The translations under genes were made by a program, and so were the position numbers. The notes below the pieces were generated by a model, which saw nothing but the letters and a program-made list of their open reading frames with translations, did not search any database and had not been told where the DNA came from. This document shows, one piece after another, positions 48,659 through 58,500 of a stretch of DNA of 64,000 bases (positions within the stretch are counted from its first letter, which is position 1; every line of letters begins with the position of its first letter). This DNA comes from Patiria pectinifera (taxonomy: Eukaryota; Echinodermata; Asteroidea; Valvatida; Asterinidae), in assembly GCA_029964075.1 (NCBI GenBank), contig CM057130.1, positions 1,426,001 to 1,490,000 of the forward strand, written 5' to 3'.

Positions 48659-49180
48659 CTTAAAGCTATAGTCCATCATTTGTATTTAGTGCATTTTGTT
48701 CGTTTGAAGCAACAAAAGTGTTCAAAATCTAATGAAGGATACTGAACAACTAGCCTGATGAAGTTTCAGCTCAGCTTCACCTGTATATTCCGATAAAAAC
48801 AGCATTCTAGGATCTCAATTTCAAATCAAAAGTTACTGAATCATGTTTTGAATTGTTTTGAATTGCAGCTATACGCGGCGTCGCGCACTGATCCGACGAA
48901 TTATAACAACCGCGCGCGCGTGTGCGTCGTTCCAATACTTGTGCGCGCTGCGCTGAATAACAAAACGAACTACTAATTTAAATTTTCCTACGGTGCTTCT
49001 TAAGAATCACCGTTGGAAATGCCTTCTTTCGTTGATTACTTCAAAATGACAGCTTCCCAGAAAGAATAATTTCACAGGGAGTTTAGTTCCCTTACTATCT
49101 TTCAACCAAGTTTGTTTTTCAACAGTAATTACGCCAGTTACTTTTCGGATGGCTGCAAATGATGGACTATAGCTTTAAAA
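48659..49180. mobile_element. TTAAAG MITE nested in the LTR element
   Basis: Inverted ends TTAAAGCTATAGTCCATCAT and ATGATGGACTATAGCTTTAA. Same family as 26250-26573 and 60114-60674. Lies just inside the 3' LTR and may explain why no polypurine tract is seen. Confidence 0.8.
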
Positions 49181-49195
49181 TCATTGCTGTCCCCA

Positions 49196-49914
49196 GCGGT
49201 CATACTAAAAAGCGTCAACACAGCGTCAACACACTCCAAAGCGTCAACACAGCGTCAACACATCCAAAATGCATTAAAAGTGACAAAAGCAGTATGTAAC
49301 CCATATAGTATGGTCAGAAACAAGATTTTGGCTTAAAATTAATAGGTTAAACGTCTGAAAATTGCGATTTTCAGTTCAAGAAAATTGGCTCTCCGTGCCG
49401 CTCCGAAATTGGCTGCCATGTTACCTCAGTGGCAGTGCGGACCATTCCATTATGCTAAAGGGTGATAGCGTTGTACAATAAACCAACAGAGAGGGCGCGG
49501 CCGGCCAATACCAAAAGATGTCCATTTCAATAAAGTAAATGAAACATAAACACAACTCACAAAATAATGATCCACCACTCCGATCCTCAGTCCTCAAAGA
49601 TCTGGTATCCCTCTGTTGTTTATGACAAGTAATGTCATTACCTACACACCCCTACTTAAAATGGTGTAGTCCAAGCTTTGTGCGAAGTCAAGATGGCGGA
49701 CAACGGCCGTGCGAGTGAAAGGTCAATTTTTCGCGTGAAAATACTATATTTTTAACAACGAAATGGAAACTCAAACCAATGGAAATTCTCTTTTATTCTA
49801 TGCTTTACAATTATATACCATTTTTGTTAATCCAGAATGTGTTTTGGATGTGTTGACGGTGTGTTGACGCTTCTGTCATGTGTTGACGCTGTGTTGACGC
49901 TTTTTAGTGCGACC
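49196..49914. mobile_element. Mutator-like MITE nested in the LTR element
   Basis: About 75-bp inverted ends built from repeated GCGTCAACACA (left ACTAAAAAGCGTCAACAC; right complement). Flanked by GTCCCCAGC on both sides, a 9-bp duplication typical of Mutator-like elements. Confidence 0.8.
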
Positions 49915-50007
49915 CGTCCCCAGCAATGGCAAACAAAAGACTTTATACAATTAAAATGATTTCAACAAACACACGGAAAAAAATACACAAAACACTTCAA
50001 TAAATAA

Positions 50008-50922
50008 TTAATGACAATGAACTAGCCGGCAATCAACCATACTGGTACTGGTAGGACCCTTCCACATCCTGGAATTCAAGGGGAGGTGGATGACACAAAC
50101 ATCTTCCACCATAGGGGCTGTCATCTCGTCACTGGCATCTCGAAACCCGACTGGAGGGGGAACTCTGGTAGACATCCTCTCACAGTGTTGCCTCACTCGC
50201 TTCTTGTGTCGTCTCATGTACTCCATGGTTTCGTTATGGAGACCAGGCCAGAAGTACTGTCCTCTCACTAGATTTAGGACCTGTCCATGTCCACGTGTCT
50301 CCATGCTTTGATGCAAGCCGCGTAGTACTTCCTCTCTTAAGCTGCGGGGTAGTACCGGTACCATCGGAGTCTTGGCCTCGTCTTCACCTCTTCTATAGAG
50401 AAGTATGCCTCTTCTCACTTCTAGGCGATCCCATACGTTAAGTAGTTGCTGCACCGCTTTTTGTTGACGTGCCATGCCACTCTGGCTCATCCTCTTAGGA
50501 TTGGACAGCTTCTGTTCCACCACTTTCCTGATGGCTGGATCCTGTTGCTGTGCTTGGCGCAGACTCGGACTTTGGCAACGTCTGATGCCTCCATGGCATA
50601 ACTGGCCACTGGTTGGGGCGACGGTAGCGTTAACTACTTTTCTTCGAGGGGGGCTACGAGGGGCTTCTTCTTTACTCTTTGGTTCTTGCGTGTGGATGGA
50701 GACGGGGGAAACATGAACTTGATTTTGCAGGTTCATCCTCTGATGCTGCTGCCCTTGGATAACTTGTGCGATGACCTCTTTCAGCATGTTGATTTGCCGA
50801 AACTGCTGGAGAATGACTTGCTGCATCCGAGCTTGGTGTTGCAGAGCTCCAGTATATGTAACTTTGGAGTCAGGATTCCAGTCAGGTTGCATGGACATGG
50901 TGGGGTTTCTGCCATCCTGCAC
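50008..50922 (-). CDS. Retroelement ORF with degenerate integrase-type zinc-binding region
   Basis: A 304-codon frame inside the LTR element. Residues 1-110 are Gln-rich and helical (QVILQQFRQINMLKEVIAQV) with no recognised domain, then a Pro/Arg-rich stretch. Residues about 175-245 resemble the N-terminal HHCC zinc-binding domain that precedes Ty3/Gypsy integrases: LPRSLREEVLRGLHQ, RGHGQVLNLVRGQYFWPGLH, MEYMRRH. Both His are present, but the CxxC half is lost (only one Cys, in RQHCERM). No catalytic DDE core follows. It may be a deleted polyprotein remnant or a novel fused accessory protein of a non-autonomous element. Not a host gene. Confidence 0.65.
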   Translation of the reverse strand: MQDGRNPTMSMQPDWNPDSKVTYTGALQHQARMQQVILQQFRQINMLKEVIAQVIQGQQHQRMNLQNQVHVSPVSIHTQEPKSKEEAPRSPPRRKVVNATVAPTSGQLCHGGIRRCQSPSLRQAQQQDPAIRKVVEQKLSNPKRMSQSGMARQQKAVQQLLNVWDRLEVRRGILLYRRGEDEAKTPMVPVLPRSLREEVLRGLHQSMETRGHGQVLNLVRGQYFWPGLHNETMEYMRRHKKRVRQHCERMSTRVPPPVGFRDASDEMTAPMVEDVCVIHLPLNSRMWKGPTSTSMVDCRLVHCH

Positions 50923-51234
50923 TTTTCAAGCTCTCCAACTAAAATAACACTGTGTTGGTTTGTTGAGAAAAAAAATGTCTAGGAGAAAAATGGCGAAGAA
51001 ATTTGAAAAAAAAACCCATTTGTCCCAGCTAACGAATAAATAAATGGCTAATTTCCAAATGAAAATAATCAATCCCGGGTTCCGGTGTAGCATGAATTTA
51101 GGTTTCATGAAATACGGACTCATTGGTGGTATTGCGCATGCTCATGGATAGATAATTAGGAGAGGGACCGGTCACATGAGAGGATTTAACCAATAAAAGG
51201 GAAAAAGAGTCCGATTTTCATACGAGTCCGATTT

Positions 51235-51253
51235 TCATATGACACCGGCACCA
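51235..51253 (-). promoter_or_regulatory. Putative primer-binding site
   Basis: On the minus strand TGGTGCCGGTGTCATATGA begins four bases inside the 5' LTR. TGG pairs with a tRNA CCA end. The donor tRNA was not identified. Confidence 0.5.
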
Positions 51254-51257
51254 AAAA

Positions 51258-51770
51258 TGTAACGAAGAAAAACGGTTCACTAAAGAAAATATCTGTAAAG
51301 GCCTGGTTCAAATTGATAAGTCGCGAAAAATTTAATAGAAAACTGGGACAAATTTGAAAAAAAGAAAGAGACAGACTGAATTGGGATGGAACAAAAAAAA
51401 CCCAACTCAGTGCCAATAGCGGATTGCCTTAGAGTGTGTTCAGACAGAGCCCATGATATCAATAACTCCAACAAGCAGACAAAACTAAGCAGGACAGGCA
51501 CTCCAGTTAGGAGGAAAATATATTATATGCATGTGACTTGTCTCTGCTGATCTGCTGGGTAAACTAAAGTGGCTTGACCATGTGGCAGCTTATAGAGGGG
51601 GGGGGGGGGACATGTGGGCTTAAGTAAACAAACAGGGGGTCACACTACTGAAGGGGGGGGGGAGGAATCTTGAGTAACTAAAATGATTTCTTTGTTTTCT
51701 AAGGGGAGCTACTCCTATTTAATACGCTATACATTATGAAAACATACAACTAAAACTGGGCCCTGCCACA
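51258..51770 (-). repeat. Right LTR (5' LTR in element orientation)
   Basis: 513 bp, same ends as the left LTR, followed by CATG. The TATA region reads CTATAAGC here. Longer poly-G tracts explain most of the length difference. Confidence 0.88.
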
Positions 51771-52505
51771 CATGTCATCATGTAGACCGTGACCATGTAT
51801 CATTTTTGGCCCCATTTTACTAAGCCAGCGGTATACTAATGTCAGCGCGGCTGAGGGGGGGGGGGGGGGTCCTGATTGGCTATACTGTCCCCATATTAAA
51901 TTTTGTCTATCCCTTTGCTCTAGGCATGGAGGCAGAATACCTCCATGCTCTAGGGGCCTTTAAATGCCTTACAATATACCTTTTTAATATTTGTGTTGAT
52001 TGTTATTATTACCCTTTCATTTTGCCATGAATAGGAAATAAATGATTCTATAGTATATATTCTTCTCGCTGACTCAGTACAGTCATGGAGTTGTGGCCTT
52101 TGAAACTTTGACGTAGCGATCACGCACCTGTGACTCATACAGAGGGCGTGCTTCTTGCCAAACGTAGCGTATTTTTTATAGTCTTGAACCAAGGCCGACT
52201 CGTTATTAGGTTTCGATGCATGATGTGGGGGAAAACATTTACACAAAATGTGGTACATTTTATGGCTTCATGTTGTTAATATAAAAGTAAATTAGTTTTA
52301 TTTCATAGACAACTAGATGATAGGGATAAGTGTGTTTGCATAATTTAACCTGATACTCGCAAGGCCAGCACAGTACGATAACGGAACCGGGCTTAAATAA
52401 AGTCTACCACCATACAGTTCGGTGCCTGTAAGTCGCATAACATTGCATTGAGGTTGTTCAACAAGTACCGAAACGTAGCCAGACTATTTGCTGTGAAACA
52501 TCAAA
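51771..52505 (+). promoter_or_regulatory. Upstream region of PTPN23
   Basis: A poly-G tract at 51855-51870 lies far upstream. The last 150 bases are unique with no TATA box at a fitting position. The leader runs directly into the ATG at 52506 without an in-frame upstream ATG close by. Confidence 0.3.
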
Positions 52506-55500
52506 ATGGAAGCCGTTCCTCGAATGTTTATGCTCAGTTTAGAGCTAAAATGGAGCCTGGAGAAAGTAGAATTCGGGCCCAATCTCAGACAGGTGAGACC
52601 TATTCTAGGTACCCTTATGTAGGGTAACTTCTTTGGTTGTTACTTTAGATGTCGGTACAACTTCCATGTCGGTACAACTATAGAATGCAGGGCCACTTTA
52701 CTCTACATCCGCGCCTCCGTACGGCTGCGTGGAGGCGTGGAGACGCAGTGCCTACCTCCGAAAATCGATCGTGGAGTCGTGGAGCCGCAGTCGCTATCTC
52801 CGAGAATTGCGCCCTCTATCGGTGCGCGTCTCTACGACTCCGCGACTCCGCGCCTCCGCCACTCCGCAGTGTCCCGCGTCTCCGCGACTCTGCGACTCCA
52901 CGACTCCGCGCCTCCGCCACTCCAGACAGTGCCCCGTCGCCCTCCTCCCTTCCTAATTTGCAAGCCCATTTAAAATGGATACGGATGCTTCGTTCTCAAA
53001 AAAAATCCGCCGAGAATTGCGCCCTCTATCGGCGCGAGTCTCTGCGACTCCCCGACTCCGCCACTCCGCAGTGTCCCGCGTCTCCGCGACTCTGCGACTC
53101 CACGACTCCGCGCCTCCGCCACTCCGCGACTCCGATGCCCCCCACACATTTACAAGCACGCCCTCCCTTCCGATCCTTCATGAGAAGCTTAGAAGACAAG
53201 TGCATTCGCTGTATTTAGCACTTTTTGCAGGTTTGCATATCTATTAGTATTACTATTAGTATTACTCCTATCCATCCACGCCTCCAAGCAAAATAAAAAA
53301 CCTTGCTCCGGCGTGGCCCTGCATTCTATAGTTGCTCCTAGATGTCATGTCTGTGAAAACAGCCGTGAAAACATCAACACTCTGTCTCTGCATTGCCATT
53401 TTAATTTGGTAGTGGATATTTTGCCGGAGGTAATGACGGCAAACTAACGTTTACTAAAGGTTTGCCGGCGGCAATCCATATCAACAGAGGGCGCTGTACT
53501 CTTTAAGATAGGGCTGAATTATAAGATGTATTAAATTCCCATCAAAAGTTGTGTAGCACGTTTGGTGTAGTGGTTTAGCCCCATAAATGTGGCCAGTTTA
53601 CTGGACTGCCTCCGTAAACATAGGCGCGCCCTCATGCGTATACACCCTCGGCCAGCTGGCCGTACGACGTACGTACGTCGTGTCCATATGGACACGTCAG
53701 TACGGTAGTGCGTACTGACGTGTCCATACGTACATACGTCGTACGGCCAGCTGGCCGAGGGTGTATACGCATGAGGGCGCGCTTTACATGAAGGATTGAC
53801 AGAAGGCAGGTAACAGCCACCGGGCCTGCGCCGCCCCTTTGATATTGCGCGACGCCATTGTTCAGTTGGACCACGGACAATGATGGAGGTAGAATCCAAG
53901 TTGCCAAAAAGGCTCCAGAAAAGGACGTAAATTAGGCAGCAGCTGGACAACTGACACTGGCCGAAGGTTCTCATTTTGTTATTAAGAGGGTAAGTGTACT
54001 TTTAAAGCTTAAATAAACTGGGTCTGAAGTCGCAATGTGGACAAATGGTGGAAATCACTTTCAACATTTTTTCAACATGTTCAACATTTTGCCGAGTACG
54101 TTTCCCATACGGTCGGTGTGTGGCCTATGTTTACGGAGGCAGTCCAGTAAACTGGCCACATTTATGGGGCTAGTAGTGGTTAAGCACAAGCTGTAGTGAG
54201 CAGGATGACTCGAGTTCGAATCCGATCGCCGCCACATTTTTAAGTTTTTTTTCCCATCCCCAAATAAATAAGAATATTCTTCTTTAATTATTTTAATATC
54301 TCTCAAACATTTTATTGCAGATTACATTTTCTTTTTCAGATTTGTGGCTCTGGAGGATTTTGTTTAAAAGGGAAAAAGTCCGAAATTATAAAATGGTCTG
54401 AATCCCATCTTGTGAATACGAGGTTACAACGATAATATTGGCATAGAGCCAGACTGAAATTTGTCACCGGAAAATGTTTAAGTAAAAAAAAACAGTAACT
54501 GCGCATGTTCAGTGCACATCCGGCAAACTAACGTTTACTAAAGGTTTGCCATCTCCGGCAAAATATACACTGCCATTTTATAACTCTAAATTTTCAAGAC
54601 CTATCATTAAAATATTTAATTAATAATAGGCAGTGGATAGTTAGCCGGAGACGGCAAACCAGGCTTTAGTAAACGTTTAGCTTGCTGGATATGCACCTTC
54701 CCGCTCTTGAGATCCGTTGCCACACTAGGCCACAGGTGCTACACAATCGTTGGTGGTAATTAATTTTATAATTCAGCCCTATCTTAGAGAGTACAGCGCC
54801 CTCTGTTGATAAGGATTGCCGCCAGCAATATCCACTATCTTAATAATATCATAGGACTCTTTATTAATTAAATAAGCAATAAGTTGATTTTGAATCGGCT
54901 TTTTATCTCTCAAATACAAAAAAGTTATGATGTTTTTCCGGAAAAAAAACCCACACAATGTCTGGCTGGGCAATGTGACCAGACGAGGCCATTGCCAGAC
55001 ACCCGGCCGTGAGTCACAGGCAATATGCGTATTCGCTGTTTCCGTGTGCCAGACTAAATCTGGCAACGGACCAATACCAGCCGCGCACAATATATATTGT
55101 GCCAGACTATATCAGTCTGGTTGCCGCCACGCAGACAAACGGCGACAACCCTGGCGATTCTTTGTGAAACTGAAAGGTTTTTTGCAACTTTTCATTTTTT
55201 TTATTTCAAATGTCATTCCTGACAAAAGAGGTCAAGATACAGTCTGACAAATCTTGCAAGCAGCTTGCCATTGAATGGATTTTTGTTCGGAGCCGTTTCA
55301 TCTCTCCTGCAGGCATCTTACCAGTATGCATTCTTTAGCCGTTTAGTCGGTTACTAAAGAGTGTTTCCTTTGCATGAAAAATAAGGAGAAATATGTCCAC
55401 TTTTTTTGATGCACAAAATTGACGGTTGAATGTGATGACGGAACATTCGAGCATGTTTACTAGTCTTGTGCCCTCTATGAATAACAACGTTCAGCTACTG

Positions 55501-58500
55501 TTGTAGTTTGGGGAACAAGACAGGCATCTTTGTACCAGACAGCTATTTACAGTATTTTGAATAGCTCAACGCGTGTTTAGTAATGTGTTGAGATATTCAA
55601 AATACTGTAAACAGCCATCTGGTTTGGCCTGTGCATCAAGCAATTTTGTAGCCTATTGAAATTCTCTTACGTATAAATTTACACTTGCAGTACATTCAGG
55701 GTCACTATATGGAAGATCCTAACAAATACAATGAAGAAATCAAGCAACTGGATCAGCTGAGAGCGGTAAGTAATGCCTTGGGTGAATTTCACAATTATTT
55801 TGCAGGAAGAAAGCCACGAATGTTTGTTGTGAGTCTGCACTCTGTCCTCCGAAAGTAAGATTTGACAAATCGGTCATCCAGGCCCAAGCCAAGACACAAG
55901 CTATTCAAATGAACTGTAAAAGAAGCATTTCCTGTTACTTTTTAACTGTCGTGTCATTTTATTTCTGGCTGGCTTATGAATAACTTGTTGATTTGAACTC
56001 TTAAGTTATGCTAAGATATATGGCACAGCCTTATTTTTTTTTCTAAATGTTGGTGATGATTTGGTTTAGAGTAAAAGAAAGTGCCGCGACGCTTTTGTTG
56101 TGCTCATGTAACGTGCAAAGTCAAATCTGTTGTTTCATAAAGCGCCACTACACAGCTGTGTCAGAATTCTAGTATTTTAGGCTATGGTATCCAAAAACCT
56201 AAATGCTTGATAATAATAATATGATTCACTTTGCTTTACTTTTTCAAATATTTCTTAGAATGCCACCAACGTGTCCCGAGATTTTAACGGTATCAGCACC
56301 CTGAAGAAATACTATGGCCAGCTGCACCTGCTGACCAGCCGGTTCCCGATCACAGACGGTGGAGAGGCAGCTCCCATCTTCACATGGTTGGTACTCCTGC
56401 CTTGCTTATCCCCTAACTCCCTGGCATTTGGTACCATGAACCTTCCTGAATCTTCAAATTTCCATCACTTCTAGGGCTCCTACAGTCAGTTAAATAAATC
56501 TTGGAAAACGCGGGAATTTAAAGCCATGGAAAGTTCATGGAAAGTCATGGACAGAGATAACTGATTAATTTAACCAAAATACAATTAAAATGTACATCTA
56601 CATTAGTTGAAAATTGCACTTTTCTAAACTACACCTTCATGAAATGTTTGAACCCAACTCTGTAGAGCAACCAAGAACAACAAATCCAAAGCAACCAAGA
56701 ACAACAAATTTGGCCCACAGGTTATGGAGATGTGGTCATTTGAAAATTGGTGGCCATGCCCATTTTGACCAAAATTGCCAAACAATGGGGGGCGGTAGCA
56801 CGAAAACCGTTTGTCCGATGGCGTTAAAACTTAAAATTTCAGCTTTTTCAGCCTAAATTACCCCACATACTAAATATAAGCAGATTTGAAGGAGGTGGGG
56901 TGTAACCCATTGGGTGATTTGACACGAAATGACCCTGTGGGAACAATACGCACAACACGCATACCCATATGCACCTGTGCACACAGAGTTCATGTTGCTA
57001 CGTTGATTTCTATGCGTATAGAACCTTTTCAGACTTGGTAACCGAGGTAGCCGTTGTGTAGGCTTTTTGGCTGTGCACAGCAATACAGTAAAAATAGCGA
57101 ATGCCATGCGACTCGCTCTCGGCCAATCAAGATACAGAATCTGTAGGTGAAGTGTTGTAAAAGGAAATAGACTGGTGCAAGGATTAACCAGGCCAACTGT
57201 TCTTAAGTACTGCACAAGTAAAGTGTTTAAAAGAAACAACTGGTTCCAAGTCCATATTTCTATACTCTGTGTTCACACTCCAAGTCCATATTTCTATATT
57301 CTCTGTGTTCACACTCATGCGACCAGACTACTGATAGATTACTGATTGACCAATCTTTTTGAAAGAACAAAACATTCAGTCTACATGTAGTTCTTTGCTT
57401 CATATTAAAACCACTTTGCATTCACTGTGCGATGCAGATAGTTAAAGAAAAGTCCACTTGAAACTTTGAATTTAAAAACCAGGGCTTGGATGTAAAATGT
57501 ATCTGTAGTTGTGATCAAGTTAGTGTAAAGCCCGGTTCATACTTCATGCGAATGCGATGCGAAATTGACGTCATGAAGCTTTCGCTGCGAAATTCCCCGA
57601 AATTCAACTTTAGCGAATTTGCAGCGCAAAAACTTGCCCTGACATCACAAATTAGCGTTCGCTTTCGCGCCGAGTATGAATTGGCCTAAAGTCATCCTGT
57701 TTGAAGTCACTAGACAAGTTGCTCCAATGAAGAGTGATTGTTTGTGCTCATCCCGTTTCTTGTTGTCTGTCTAGTCAGTAACTTGACAAGTTGACGTGTT
57801 CTTGACATGTGAGTGTAATAGTTAGACCACCAGGGTTGCTTGGGATACTTGGCAGATTTGGATTCTTTTATGAAAATAACTGTAAGCTGTTACAATACCA
57901 AATGTCTTGAATTTCCTCTTTCACGACGGCAGGATTGATACCTTTCACGAGGAGCCGTTCTCCCATGCTGATGCTGCCTTTGACCAGGCCTGCATTCTCT
58001 ACAACTTGGGAGTCCTCCACTCCGTCTTGGGGGCAAAGGAGTCTCGGGCCAGCGAAGAGGTTAGAACATGTACTATTGCCGCATGGGCACAGGGGTTGTT
58101 AGGGGGGGTTGTTACCTGGAAGGGAGGCGTGGGGTGGACGGCAAAAACATCCCCATACCTGTTTCTTACCTATGCTGGCCCAAACTGCTGTGGTGTTCAT
58201 AACTTCAAATTTTGTTAAGTTTTTCATGAGAATTTTTTTATGAGAATTGTTCTGAAGTCAAGGTCAATTATAATAGACCTTTCTTCAAACATTGGCTTTG
58301 TCGCTAAGTTTGATTTCAGCTTTACTTTCCCAAATTTAATTTCTAATTAAATTACCTGGAAGGGAGGCGAGGGTGGACGGCATGAACATCCCCGTACCTG
58401 TTTCTTACCTATGCTGGCCCAAACTGCTGTGGTGTTCATAACTTCAAATTTTGTTAAGTTTTTCATGAGAATTTTTTTTATGAGAATTCTTCTGAAGTCA

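Larger units (their letters stand above)
48143..51770 (-). mobile_element. LTR retroelement, minus orientation, with nested MITEs
   Basis: Two direct LTRs (48143-48648 and 51258-51770) begin TGTAAC and end GCCACA on the plus strand, with CATG on both outer flanks as target duplication. Reading the minus strand, the 5' LTR is the right copy. Four bases after it comes TGGTGCCGGTGTC, a plausible primer-binding site. A TATAAG box is present in both LTRs. The internal region is only about 2.6 kb, of which roughly 1.2 kb is two MITEs. No reverse transcriptase, RNase H, protease or integrase core is visible, and I see no polypurine tract. It is non-autonomous or heavily deleted. LTR similarity is very high, so insertion is fairly recent. 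Confidence 0.85.
53408..54834. mobile_element. Outer inverted-repeat element containing a SINE and a MITE
   Basis: Left arm 53408-53535 (GTAGTGGATATT, CAACAGAGGGCGCTGTACTC, AAGATAGGGCTGAATTATAA) is inverted at about 54765-54834. Additional GGCAAACTAACGTTTACTAA copies lie inside both sides. The interior is mostly the split SINE. Confidence 0.7.

Noticed and set aside
52649..53218. 189-codon plus-strand ORF and two overlapping frames
   Set aside because: They run through the CGACTCCG minisatellite inside a MITE; all three frames are open because of repeat composition.
53531..53974. 147-codon minus-strand ORF
   Set aside because: Lies in the hairpin region of the nested MITE and SINE; no protein similarity seen.
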